Source: Nematostella vectensis (Eukaryota; Cnidaria; Anthozoa; Actiniaria; Edwardsiidae). From it: a DNA stretch of 64,000 bases. Positions 12,071 through 43,300 of this stretch are shown here, in pieces (position 1 is the first letter of the stretch; each line of letters starts with the position of its first letter). Made by a program: the position numbers and the translations under genes. The notes under the pieces were generated by a model. It saw only the letters and a list, made by a program, of their open reading frames with translations, was not told the DNA's origin and ran no database searches. The stretch is from positions 16,380,887 through 16,444,886 of the forward strand of contig NC_064034.1 of the NCBI RefSeq assembly GCF_932526225.1. The letters are read 5' to 3'.

Positions 12071-13465
12071 AGACACAGTGATTAAACTAGTACAAATGTG
12101 TAGTAGAACTCACCTATGGCGGGATGTAGGGGGACGCCGGCATAACATCTCAAATTAAGGATCCATCATTTCCGAGCATATGAAAAGCGAAGATAATCCC
12201 TACTGGACAATTATACGGCCATTCCTACACACTTATGCAAAACGGCGTCAGACAAATGTGTGGTTAAAACAACCATCGGAATATATGCAAAGCGGGACAT
12301 GGTACAAAGAACCCTACCGGACAATTGTACAGAAATTACTTTATATTCTATTATATTTTTGCACGTATTTCTATAATATGTACAAAGGATTTTTAATTCG
12401 CCCGCGACCAACCGTGACTTTTACACTCGTGGTTCTCTTCGAATTTTAATGAGTACAAGATTTTTCTTTCTCCATATCCATTTACGTGCATCAATGTAAA
12501 CATGTTATCTATTCACGTATATTAATGTGAACATGTTCTGTTTTACAAGTAAGGGATTTTAAAGCAATTAAAAAGCTTTTAGATGGCTTTAAAGAGAACA
12601 ATAAATGTTAAATATATCATTAAATATAATAATGTTAGCCATGCCAATAAATATGCTAAAATGAATTGTACGAAAGGGGTGGTCTCATCCATTTTAAAAA
12701 AAGAAATCTCTTGCTTATAGTGCTTTATTAGCCTGGGAGGGAGGAAGGGAGGGAACTTCTCGTTTAACGAACACTAGTGCGCACAAGACATTGAAAAAAA
12801 AAACTAGTCTGAAATTAATATAACATTGAATATATCGTCAATAAAATACGAGAAATAGAAATAAATAATCTGAGAGACTCGTTTACTTCATTACTTCATG
12901 ATATCGCCAAAAAGTGAGAAAGGTTCGAGTGAAAGTTCGATTTCCTTGCAGATCATTGACATCACCCAGGAAAACATGTTGTCCTGCATCACTGTATTCT
13001 AAAAAACCCTCCTTTTGCATCGTTCACGCGTATCTCTGTACCCGACAGCGCCTAATAATTAAAAATAAGAAGCGACACACTTTTTATTTTTTGTGCGTCA
13101 GGATTGAATATAAGCAAGAGACCATGATATAAGCCTAGAAGGGAGGCGTAAACGGAGGGAAAATACTTCCGGGTGTGGGCCGCCTGTGGTCTGAGGACCT
13201 TTTTGCTCATCTGCATGCGTGTGGTTTGGGTCGATGTTGTTATGGTTCATTCAATTTGCAATGTACTATGGGTAAACAAACCCTACACATCCATCGAAGA
13301 AGAACTTCTCGAAAGAACTTTCAGCATTCCAGCCGATAAAGCTAATCAACAGAAAGAGTAGAACGATTTAGGAGCAAATAAGGGAACATCGACATTAATA
13401 TTCTCGGTATTATTAGTTTGACAGCTGATTTTTCTTGCTTGGAGACAAAGCGGAACTCGGTCAAA
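12071..13465. other. Intergenic stretch between TPRA1 and copine
   Basis: About 1.4 kb with no convincing coding region. It is AT-rich, with a candidate AATAAA (12600-12605) for TPRA1. The last few hundred bases should contain the copine promoter and 5' UTR, but no clear TATA box was seen. Confidence 0.5.
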
Positions 13466-31902
<18,437 letters not shown>

Positions 31903-32326
31903 ACCTGTCTACACCCTTGCCCAGGCTGGTCCTGAAATGAATGAATTGATGAATGAATAGTCGTCTGTCGTAGCCGTTTTTGCATTGTCACAGGTGGCCC
32001 AGAAGTATTTGGTAACAAATTTTGCACAATTATAAATGGTATATTACGGTCGCATAGGTTATATTCCACAGAGTTGTAGAAGCCAAATTGAACCCTAGGT
32101 ACCTCTATCGGTAAAAATCCTGCTTATTTTTGTCTCATATTTTTTCGGCTCGACTGGAAGCTAACAATTGCAACGTAACGTATTGTCTTTAAATATCACT
32201 TATTCACGCTAGTATACGCACAGGTAGCCCAGGTAATGGTTTTGAAGCTTGTTCGTAGCTTGGAATCGGCTGATCTTAGAGGTAAAACAAGTGGATTGAA
32301 GTAGTGATTTTTTGTGAACTGTTGCC

Positions 32327-32332
32327 AATAAA
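32327..32332 (+). promoter_or_regulatory. Candidate polyadenylation signal of copine
   Basis: An AATAAA about 425 bases after the copine stop is the first canonical hexamer on that strand. The 850 bases from here to the next gene show no convincing coding region. Confidence 0.4.
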
Positions 32333-33184
32333 ATTGCCTTAAAACATGTCTTTTTTTTATCAAATGTATGTAATAACGATTTGGGGGTGGTTTTCTTCGC
32401 GAAATATACGGCTTCACTCTCCCTACTAAGAAAATAAACAAGGTTGGAGGCGCCATTTTCGGTAGCACTCAAATCCTGTCGAAATTCGCGAGGAAAATAC
32501 AACAAACGAAATATTTTTATCTCGTAGACCTATGCCAGGGTACACTTACATTCGATATGTGGCAAAACATCCGAGCTAAACTATTTTCCCTGGCCGCTAG
32601 CCGTATTTTAAAACGAGTAAGTAGCCACAAGTATCCTTGACCGACGCCGTTGGACAATTAGTCACGATCGTTTGATAAGGGAGCGAAGCAAACTATTATT
32701 ACCCTCCCCACCAGGTGGAAAGCCTGCGAGGCTGTCACCGGCGCATTTGATACGGATTTTATAAGTTTTCGGAGGAAAGTAAGTAATCTGTAAATATCGC
32801 TAATGAAATTTGTGTTCACGCAAATGAGTGCTTTATAACAAAAATGAATGTATATTCGCGTTATTGATCGTATATTGCCGCAAATGAATGTGGATTTCCT
32901 GGTAATGAACAGCAAAAGGTGTAATACACTATGATGTCTTTGTTCTCTTTTGTTCTGGCTTGTCTATTACACTTTAACAGCTACATTTTGTTGCACGGGA
33001 TTTTGAAAACCACTCTAACAAGACGAAATAACAATCAGGACACATGCTTTAATCCGAACAAGTCAAACATGTTATTAGCCAGCGATCTAGGACTTTGCAA
33101 GGTCAAACTATGTAAACAATCTAAAGATCCCATTTTGCTCAAGTCATCCAGTGCACGTATCTTCTATGATTTGCTGCAGTTGAA

Positions 33185-34027
33185 ATGCCGAAATTCTGGG
33201 TCACTAAACGCGAAGAGCCGAATAAAACAGCCTCAGTGTTTTCTGGCAGCTTGGAGCGTCAATTCAGAGCGGAAAATGCGAACGCACGCGAGGAAATCCG
33301 ACTTCAAAAGGAAAAAGTCAGCCTCGAGCACCAGAAAAGAGACAGAATTAGAAAGATAAGTGCTAGCGAGAAGCTGGTCGTTGAAAGACATATTCGGAGG
33401 AATCTTGTGAGTCGGAGCCGCAGTGAAGACGGGCCTCGCTTCCCTTTAGTTTCGCCAACGCGCAAAATATCTGCAAAGTCGGATTTATCGCCGATCAACG
33501 TCTTAGATGTCGGCGAATTACGACTTAGTTCATCCGCACCAAACTCTCCTACAATCCCTAGAAAGCAAGGTCCGGTAAAACTGCCATCAATCGAGGGATC
33601 CCCGCAAGCCCGAGGGAGTCTACAGAATCTGACAAAGTATGAAGACTTTGATGTGTTCTCAGACGAATCTGGAGATGGATTCATAACAAGCGTGCCACCA
33701 CATGGGTACAGAGCGACGCACAGTGCGCGGCCAGCCCATAGGCCCGTGTGTCATTCCAGAGACAAGACAAAAAGCGCGAGTGATGATTCAGCCGTGGGGC
33801 GAAGGCATGGCGATCACGCCAGGCGTTTGCGCTATTCGGATATTACTGTTCCAAGTATTGTTGTTGAGGGAGGGGAGAGTCGTGTTGTAGGGCTACGGAG
33901 GCGCAGTTTGAGCAGCAATGACTTGTCACTGGCCGAACGCATCCACTCGTTCCTAGGTAGCCTGGAGGCGGCGGGAGTGTGTGATGATAGTAAAGGTAAT
34001 GTTTTCGAAGATACTGATGCTGATTGA
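33185..34027 (+). CDS. Intronless protein of unknown family, basic coiled coil plus Ser/Pro-rich tail
   Basis: 280 codons plus TGA, with AATAAA six bases after the stop (34033-34038). Residues 15-75 are a charged helix (LERQFRAENANAREEI, LEHQKRDRIRK) likely to be a coiled coil. The rest is Ser/Arg/Pro-rich and probably disordered, with several possible proline-directed phosphosites (VSPTRK, LSPIN, SAPNSPTIPRK, EGSPQ). The C-terminus has SLSSNDLSLAERIHSFLGSL, which could be a short amphipathic helix. No membrane segment or signal peptide. I do not recognise the family. An overlapping frame from 32931 is open but compositionally implausible. Confidence 0.6.
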   Translation: MPKFWVTKREEPNKTASVFSGSLERQFRAENANAREEIRLQKEKVSLEHQKRDRIRKISASEKLVVERHIRRNLVSRSRSEDGPRFPLVSPTRKISAKSDLSPINVLDVGELRLSSSAPNSPTIPRKQGPVKLPSIEGSPQARGSLQNLTKYEDFDVFSDESGDGFITSVPPHGYRATHSARPAHRPVCHSRDKTKSASDDSAVGRRHGDHARRLRYSDITVPSIVVEGGESRVVGLRRRSLSSNDLSLAERIHSFLGSLEAAGVCDDSKGNVFEDTDAD

Positions 34028-34442
34028 AAGTGAATAAATTCATGTATTGTTAAGACTTTTAAAAGAGATTTTTTTAAGTTTAATTTAAACTTTTTCATTT
34101 GTTTAGTTTACTCCATCAAAAAAATATTTCCGTTCCAAAATAATCCGCATAATTGTTAGGATATGAATCTGAGATTGGTGAACATTTCAGTTTGCATTTT
34201 TGTAGCGTTTGTCGCTGCCCGACAACAAAACAGAGCAAAGTTGCCTCTAGTTTCTTGTTGTTTGACTAACCACGTAAATATGTTAATTACTCACTAAGTT
34301 GTGATTAGGACTATTCGAGGAATTAAATTACAATTGACAATAAAAATCAGTTCCCTAAAAATACAGCTTATTGTGAAATTCTTTAACCTTGCATAACTTA
34401 TGATTAACAGAGCAAACAACCAATCAAATAGGTGTCATGGCT

Positions 34443-34448
34443 TTTATT
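34443..34448 (-). promoter_or_regulatory. Polyadenylation hexamer overlapping the MSH1-like stop codon
   Basis: On the minus strand the end reads TTTAAATAAAAG. The TAA stop (34446-34444) lies inside AATAAA, so the 3' UTR could be only tens of bases long. Confidence 0.4.
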
Positions 34449-37289
34449 TAAATAGACATTTTTCGGCAGCTTTAACGATTATCTGTTTGGCCTCGTGTGA
34501 CGTCAGAGACTCGGGGACAATAATCAGCACCCCATTTGCATGACAGGAATGTACAAGTTCCACCTCATCTGTATGACGGGAAGGCGGGTGTTCTGTCCCA
34601 TAAGCGTCACGGGAAGGCGTGAGCTCACCTTCAATAGCATCATGGGAAGGAATTAAGTCCATATTTTTTGTATCACGGGATAAAAACTCCACCCCATGTG
34701 CATTTTGGGACGGCGAGGCATATTGTTCGCCATTTGCATGATGGGACGGAAAGTACTTACCCCATTCCTCACCATTGTTATGGCACGTGTTCAGCACATG
34801 GCTGGGCTCAGTGTTCGTAAGGCAAATGCCCCTGTTTGGATGTTCATATATCGTTGAATCTAAGGGATCCGGGTTACAGTGATTGAGAATCGTGTTTTGA
34901 GTATTATGTGGCGATGCGGCTGCACACGTCGGAACTTCAATGTTGTCAAAAGCACTCAGTTCTTGGCGCAGATATCTAACACTGCTCTCCGGGCCATCTG
35001 ATGTTTCAGAATATTCTCCATCGCCCCATTCTTGTCCAGATTCTGCACCGATAGACGGCTTTTCAAACGGTCGCGCAATCTCTCGTGCCCGGGCCTCAAC
35101 GGCCTTAGGTATCCCGGCAAGTCGTGCGACGTCGATGCCAAATGAGTGCTGGCCAGTGCCGTGCTAGGATACAAATGAGAAATATTAATGAATAGCCGAG
35201 TCTTATATTTCAATAATTCTCGCGTTGCCTCCTTCCATGGCTTCTTTTAGATGAGCGGATTGTCGGTTAGTGACGTCACTTTTGATTTGCCGCTCACCCT
35301 GTTGGGGACAGTTTATTATCGCAGAGAATGCGTGACAACAGAGGGCTGTCACGAGGCGCCTGGGAACAAGGCTAACTCTCTTCTAAAATAATGGTAACTT
35401 TTTTGCGGTGCAATCCACTACGTACCATTACTTTGAAAGTGAAAGTTATCCCCTCGTCAACTAACAGTGCTGTCACGTGATAGCAGGCAACCGCCGGGAG
35501 GGCCTGGGTCAGACGAGCGAGCTGGTGAAAGTGGGTTGAGGCGAGTGTACGGCAACGTATGACGTCATGGAGGTGCTCTGTAACCGCCCATGCTATGGAC
35601 ATCCCGTCTAGCATTGATGTACCGCGACCTATGTACGAAGGGTAACACACAGTTACAGCGAACACAAACTGCCCCCCTCTCCACAAAACAAAACAAAAAA
35701 AATAAACAAACAAACACTGAACGACTAAAAAAATAAAAAAGTGAAATTCGGACTCACGAACAAAGGTGGATTCGCGCGACATTTTCCTCTTTCAAGACGA
35801 GTGATTTTTCAGTACCATTTTTCATGTTTGAAGCATATTGTAGTGGATTGCGTGACATACGGATTTCATTTTTCAAGACGAGTGATTTTTCAGTACCATT
35901 TTTCATGTTTGAAGCGTATCGTGGTGGATTGCGTGATATACCGATTTCCTCGTTCAAGACGAGTGATTTTTCAGTACAATTTTTCATGTTTGAAGCGTGA
36001 CGTGGTGGATTGCGTGACATACCGATTTCGTCTATTAAGACGAGTGATTTCTCCGTGGCGTTTGTCAGTATGTAGGCCGTCTCTAGCATCTCCGACATGA
36101 AAGTAGACTGGTGTTGAACGAGGTTGTCACTTGCCCCAATTCGCGCAAACAGACGATCCACAATCCCTGCAATCAACGTTTCCAACAAAAATTCAAGTAC
36201 CGTGGTTTAATAGCGTTAAAAAAATAAGTAAAGTTTTCTGCTGTTTTCAATATTCTGAGAAAACACTTGACGACTAAAATCGGAATTCAACTAATCTTCC
36301 CTCGGTTGCGTGACATATCGGTGCGTGACATGTCGGTTGCGTGACATGACGACTTTCACCAACAGCTTAATCGCCTTCAGGCTTCCCTCAAATCGGAATT
36401 TAACCGAACTGATTTTTTGCGGCAGTAAAAGATTTACACAACTTTGGGTGAATAATTATCGGGACATAATTATTACTTATGCAAGCCCGAGCGATGGAAC
36501 ATGAAATAAAAAGAAGAAAAACGGCGAGCAGCCAGATGCCATGATGCTATAGTTATAAATTATATCATATATATGTCCCTCACGTACCCACAGTAGCTTG
36601 TTGCGCTGGTACATACGACCCCGCCTGCGCTAGGATGGCAATCAGGGCGTTCTGCCGCAAAAACGTGCTTTTGCCTTAATGGAGAAATAATGAACCGTAG
36701 TTTTAGATCAAGGGAAGGCGGGTAGAAGAACGTGAGAAGGTACGAAGCTTTGAAACAAAATCATCATTGTCGTTTTCATCGTTCTTCTTATCATTATCGC
36801 CATCATCAAATTATCATCATCATCAATCTATCATCATCAACAAATTTTGATCATCATCATCATCACCAACACCATCATTATCATCATCATCACCAACACC
36901 CTCATCACCAATCACCATCATTATCATCATCATCGTCACCATCATTGTCACCATTATCATCATCGTCATCATCATCATCATCACCACCAACCCCATCGTT
37001 ATCATCATCATCATCATCATCACAAACACCATCATAATCATCATCATCGTCACCATCATTGCCACCATTATCACCATCATCATCATCATCATTATAATCA
37101 CCAACACCATCATTATCATCATCATTGTCACCAACATCATCATCATTGTCATCATCATCACCACCATCCTCATTACCATTAGCATCAGCATTATCATCAT
37201 CATCACCACCATCATTATCATCATGTTTACTATCATTTATAGTATAGTAAACAGAAATAATCTCCATTGCCTTTACCATCACAACCACT

Positions 37290-37335
<46 letters not shown>

Positions 37336-40300
37336 GTAGAAATCATACCCCCCATAACTCATCTCCCATATCTCATCTCACCTCCCATATTAGGCCCCGT
37401 GACGATCCACACCCTTTTTTTACTAAGATCGCAGTCATTGCAGACGAAGCTGTCAGGTCTGAGCAAGTCTACAACAGGGTGTCGCCCGCCAGACACCCTG
37501 AAGTCTGTAGTCGTTACGATCTTGGGCTTGGTGTATCCGCGAGTCAGAGCAAGGAGACCCAAGGACGAGGCCACGTCGATTTCCGCGAGAGTTCTAGCGA
37601 GTTGTCGTAGCTGATCGGCATGACGCGTGACCTTTATGAAGGTATAAAAAAAACATATTTGTAAAGCGCAAATTAACGTCGCGAGACATGTTCAAATGCG
37701 CTTCCTTATTTATCATGATTACCGCCACCACCGACATCATCATCAGCTCCGCCATCATCGTCGTCGTCGTCATCATCATCATAATAAATATCAACATCAT
37801 CATAATCATCTAAAAAAGCCCATTAGAAATTCCTTATTCGTTTACCTGGTGACAGAGATCATTAGAAAGAGCTTTCTGTGTTCGCTCGTGATGCTCTTGT
37901 AGCGACTTCAGTTCAGCGTTTAACTCTTGCAGCCTCAAAGTGCTGTAGCGAACTTTACCAGTGACGCCATCTACACGTACGAAATCCTCACGGTCCGCCA
38001 TCACGGCTTCCTTTGATGATGGGATCTCGACAACGCGGATGAATGCTCGGTGGGGACTAATGGTTAGCTTGGGGATATTCAGCAAAGACCTGTTAAAATT
38101 TGGTAAAATAAATTGATTTACAAAGACTCGAAGAGATGGGGGTGTGAATATAGTCTCTAGGAAATCGAAAGAAGTATAAAACATTTTCGCTATTGTTAAC
38201 GAGAATGCTATTAGCTGTCCAGGGCTGGTTTTGCTTTTATTTACGCGTTGCTTAATTTCTTTTTTTATACCCAAGAGACACTGCGCGTTACGGATGGATT
38301 CAACCTTATTTGCAACCTTATTTGATATATTTTTTTCTATTAAGTATTTACTTGTTAATTGTTCTTGTCTATCCTTTCCTCGCCCTTATCTCGCTCCATC
38401 CCCCCACCACCCAAACACACATACACTTACCTATAGATCTCTATCAATTATTTTACTTGTTGTTCGTTCTCGCCTATCTTTGCGCGTATCTCGTCGCCTC
38501 CCCCCCCCCTCCCCAACTCACCTATAACTTTCCATCAAGTCTTTAACTTGTTGCTTGTTTTCGCCTATCTTTGCGCGTATCTCGTCGCATCCCCCCCCTC
38601 CCAAACTCACCTATAACTTTCCATCAAGTCTTTAACTTGTTGCTTGTTTTCGCCTATCTTTGCGCGTATCTCGTCGCCTCCCCCCCCCCTCCCAAACTCA
38701 CCTATAACTTTCCATCAAGTCTTTTACTTGTTTTTCGTTTTCGCCTATCTTTGCGCGTATCATGCGCCCCCCTCCCAAACTCACCTATAACTTTCCATCA
38801 AGTCTTTTACTTGTTTTTCGTTCTCGCCTATCTTTGCGCGTATCATACGCCCCCCTCCCAAACTCACCTATAACTTTCTATCATGTCTTTTACTTGTTTT
38901 TCGTTCTCGCCTATCTTTGCGCGTATCATACGCCCCCCTCCCAAACTCACCTATAACTTTCTATCATGTCTTTTACTTGTTTTTCGTTCTCGCCTATCTT
39001 TGAGCGTATCATGCGCCCCCCTCCCAAACTCACCTATAACTTTCTATCATGTCTTTTACTTGTTGTTCGTGTTCGCCTATCTTTGCGCGTATCATACGCC
39101 CCCCACCCAAACTCACCTATAACTTTCTATCATGTCTTTTACTTGTTTTTCGTTCTCGCCTATCTTTGCGCGTATCATACGCCCCCCTCCCAAACTCACC
39201 TATAACTTTCTATCATGTCTTTTACTTGTTTTTCGTTCTCGCCTATCTTTGAGCGTATCATGCGCCCCCCTCCCAAACTCACCTATAACTTTCTATCATG
39301 TCTTTTACTTGTTGTTCGTTTTCGCCTATCTTTGCGCGTATCATACGCCCCCCTCCCAAACTCACCTATAACTTTCTATCATGTCTTTTACTTGTTGCTC
39401 GTTTTCGACTATCTTTGCGCGTATCTCGTCGCCTCCCCCCCCCCTTCCCAACTCACCTATAACTTTCTTTCTTGTTAAATGCCCAATTTACAAAAAACTT
39501 AGAAATACTCTTTCCCAACAACTAAATAGACATTTCCCAAACTTTACAGATTTAATAGCCCCCAAAAAACACCACAGCTTTGTAGCTAAATACATTTATG
39601 ACTGCTTTTAAATTAGACAATCTTACTTATAAATATTAGAGAATAATGGCCTTTGTACATCTTTGTTCACGGCACTTCTAATAAATCTGTCTCTCGAGTC
39701 TTTAACTTGTTGCTCGTTTTCGCCTATCTTTGCGCGTAACTCGTCACCTCCCCCCCCCCCCCCCTCCCCAACTCACCTATAACTTTCTATCAAGTCTTTT
39801 AATTGTTTCTCGTTTTCGCTTATCTTTGCGCGTATCTCGTCGCCTCCCCCCTTCCCCAACTCACCTATAACTTTCCATCATGTCTTTTACTTGTTTCTCG
39901 TTTTTGCATATCTTTGCGCGTATCTCGTCGCCTCCCCCCCTCCCCCCCTCTCCAACTAACCTATAACTTTCTATCATGTCTTTTACCTCGTTTTCGCCTA
40001 TCTTTGCGCGTATCTCGTCGCCTCCCCCCCTTCCCCAACTCACCTATAACTTTCTATCAAGTCTTCAACTTTTTACTTACGTTTTCGCCTATTTTTGCGC
40101 GTATCTCGTCGCCTCCCCCCCTCCCAAACTCACCTATAACTTTCTATCATGTCTTTTACTTGTTTTTCGTTCTCGCCTATCTTTGCGCGTATCATGCGCC
40201 CCCCTCCCAAACTCACCTATAACTTTCTATCATGTCTTTTACTTGTTGTTCGTTTTCGCCTATCTTTGCGCGTATCATACGCCCCCCTCCCAAACTCACC

Positions 40301-43300
40301 TATAACTTTCTATCATGACTTTTACTTGTTGCTCGTTTTCGACTATCTTTGCGCGTATCTCGTCGCCTCCCCCCCCTTCCCAACTCACCTATAACTTTCT
40401 TTCTTGTTAAATGCCCAATTTACAAAGAACTTAGAAATACTCTTTCCCAACAACTAAATAGACATTTCCCAAACTTTACAGATTTAATAGCCCCCAAAAA
40501 ACACCACAGCTTTGTAGCTAAATACATTTATGACTGCTTTTTAATTAGACAATCTTACTTATAAATATTAGAGAATAATGGCCTTTGTACATCTTTGTTC
40601 ACGGCACTTCTAATAAATCTGTCTCTCGAGTCTTTAACTTGTTGCTCGTTTTCGCCTATCTTTGCGCGTAACTCGTCACCTCCCCCCCCCCCCCCTTCCC
40701 CAACTCACCTATAACTTTCTATCAAGTCTTTTAATTGTTTCTCGTTTTCGCTTATCTTTGCGCGTATCTCGTCGCCTCCCCCTTCCCCAACTCACCTATA
40801 ACTTTCCATCATGTCTTTTACTTGTTTCTCGTTTTTGCATATCTTTGCGCGTATCTCGTCGCCTCCCCCCTCCCCCCCCCTCTCCAACTAACCTATAACT
40901 TTCTATCATGTCTTTTACCTCGTTTTCGCCTATCTTTGCGCGTATCTCGTCGCCTCCCCCCCTTCCCCAACTCACCTATAACTTTCTATCAAGTCTTTAA
41001 CTTTTTACTTACGTTTTCGCCTATTTTTGCGCGTATCTCGTCGCCTCCCCCCTCCCCAACTCAACTATAACTTTCTATCAAGTCTTTTAATTGTTGCTCG
41101 TTTTCGCCTATCTTTGCGCGTATCTCGTCGCCTCCCCCTTCCCCAACTCACCTATAACTTTCTATCATGTGTTTTACTTGTTTCTCGTTTTCGCCTATCT
41201 TTGCGCGTATCTCGTCGCCTCCCCCCCCCCCTCCCCAACTCACCTATAACTTTCCATCAAGTCTTTAACTTGTTGCTTGTTTTCGCCTATCTTTGCGCGT
41301 ATCTCGTCGCATCCCCCCCCTCCCAAACTCACCTATAACTTTCCATCAAGTCTTTAACTTGTTGCTTGTTTTCGCCTATCTTTGCGCGTATCTCGTCGCC
41401 TCCCCCCCCCCTCCCAAACTCACCTATAACTTTCCATCAAGTCTTTTACTTGTTTTTCGTTTTCGCCTATCTTTGCGCGTATCATGCGCCCCCCTCCCCA
41501 ACTCACCTATAACTTTCCATCAAGTCTTTTACTTGTTGCTCGTTTTCGCCTATCTTTGCGCGTATCTCGTCGCCTCCCCCTTCCCCAACTCACCTATAAT
41601 TTTCTATCATGTCTTTTATTTGTTGCTCGTTTTCGCCTATCTTTGCGCGTATTTCGTCACCTTCCCCCTCCCCAACTCATCTATAACTTTCCATCAAGTC
41701 TTTTACTTGTTGCTCGTTTTCGCCTATCTTTGCGCGTATCTCGTCGCCTCCCCCCCCCCCCCCCCCTCACCTATAACCTTTCCATCAAGTCTTTTACTTG
41801 TTGCTCGTTTTCGCCTATCTTTGCGCGTATCTCGTCACCTTCCCAACTCACCTATAACCTTTCCATCAAGTCTTTTACTTGTTGCTCGTTTTCGCCTATC
41901 TTTGCGCGTATCTCGTCACCTTCCCAACTCACCTATAACTTTCTATCAAGTCTTTTACTTGTTGCTCGTTTTCGCCTATCTTTGCGCGTATGTCGTCACC
42001 TCCCCCACCCTCCCCAACTCACCTATAACTTTCTATCAAGTCTTTTAACTGTTGCTCGTTTTCGCCTATCTTTGCGCGTATCTCGTCGCCTCCCCCCCCC
42101 CCCTCCCCAACTCACCTATAACTTTCCATCAAGTCTTTAACTTGTTGCTCGTTTTCGCCTATCTTTGCGCGTATCTCGTCGGCCTCATCTGAGTAGCCCT
42201 CCAGCACACTAGCCTCCACAGACTCCACGTGACCTACGGCCTGCTCCAGCTTTGTGCGCAGGCCCTCCATGGCTTCGTAGTCTAGCGCACGTAATAAGCC
42301 AATCACAGAGATGGATTCGTGTGCAATGCTTGAGCGCAAAAGATCCCGGATGTTAGAGTATATGATGATTGAGTCCCGGATGAGGCGAAGGTCAGCTAGT
42401 CCTGCCATTGAGGTAGCTACCTAGAGACAAAAATACAGTTTTAAAGCAATACGCTAGAGACAAACATACAGTTTTAAAGCAATACGCTAGAGACCAACAC
42501 ATTTAAATCTACTGTAGACAGAAAATACAGCCAACTCTACACTAGTCACAAAAATACAATATATAGGAGAAACTAAACGCAAACTTAGAAAAGCAGAGAA
42601 ATAACGTTACGTAAAGAATGGCAGAATACGATGAACTCTGTTCAAAAGTTGACAAGTTCACAAAAGTGACGTGCCGCGTCGTTAATCAATTCAGTAAGTT
42701 AGAAAATGATAAATACAACGCAATTCGCATAAAAAGAGTCAAGAGAGATATCCCTCTTTTTATTGTTTTATGGATTTTGAGTAAATTTTTACAAAAAAAT
42801 CACTATTGGCAATAGGTTTTAAAGTGCCAGAACGGAAGGAATGATATTAACTAATGGAATAAGAGAGCTAATTTTTAAACAAATTCGTATTTTTCAAAAA
42901 ATGTATTTACAAAATCAATTAGCAATGGACTTTTAAAGTGCGAGGTGGGAAGGGAAGAATGATATTATTGTCAAATTCACTTGCATCAGCAAAAATATGA
43001 ATGGCACGCGTTTGTATTTTGCTAATAATAGCGATTTGGCTTTACTCAGGGAGAGTACAATTGTCAAAGTGATTGAGTTTGCTGATCGAATGAGCCAACT
43101 CTTGTAATATACGCTCAAAATAGCAAAATATGGTTTTGTTAGTGTTGTAGTGTGATGCATTTCAAAATGCATAAATTAAATTGTGTTCGTAATAACAACC
43201 TCAAATCATTGCTATATGATCATTTGTGTATTTCTCTTCTAACAATTCATTGTATATTATAATCACGTACGGCCTAGCCTCAACTGGAAATTAGACGTTC

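Larger units (their letters stand above)
38450..42115 (-). repeat. About 84-bp minisatellite made of the MSH1 exon 5 end and donor
   Basis: The 3' end of exon 5 (about 42116-42184, encoding [20 protein letters not shown]) and its GTGAGT donor recur about 38-40 times through almost the whole 3.75-kb intron. On the minus strand a unit runs from GACGAGATACGCGCAAAG to GAAAGTTATAG, then GTGAGTT and a G-rich spacer of variable length. Many units keep the reading frame and the donor. Higher-order duplications are visible: about 932 bp (39465 vs 40397) and about 2.7 kb (38510 vs 41240). Confidence 0.95.

Noticed and set aside
10909..12081. Long open frames with repeating SHTGHIRNK / VPYVTPV in both directions
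   Set aside because: They are translations of the 45/29-bp minisatellite; three frames rotate through the same peptide because the unit is not a multiple of three.
13173..13361. 62-codon frame before copine
   Set aside because: No similarity recognised; more likely copine promoter or 5' UTR.
32931..33359. 142-codon frame overlapping the orphan gene start
   Set aside because: Composition is unlike a folded protein and it overlaps the better-supported frame from 33185; it is probably leader sequence.
36732..37333. His-rich or Met-rich proteins
   Set aside because: Translations of the CAT microsatellite inside an MSH1 intron.
38571..42140. Plus-strand proteins of repeating [14 protein letters not shown]
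   Set aside because: They are the reverse complement of the MSH1 exon-end repeat; the coding sense is the minus strand.
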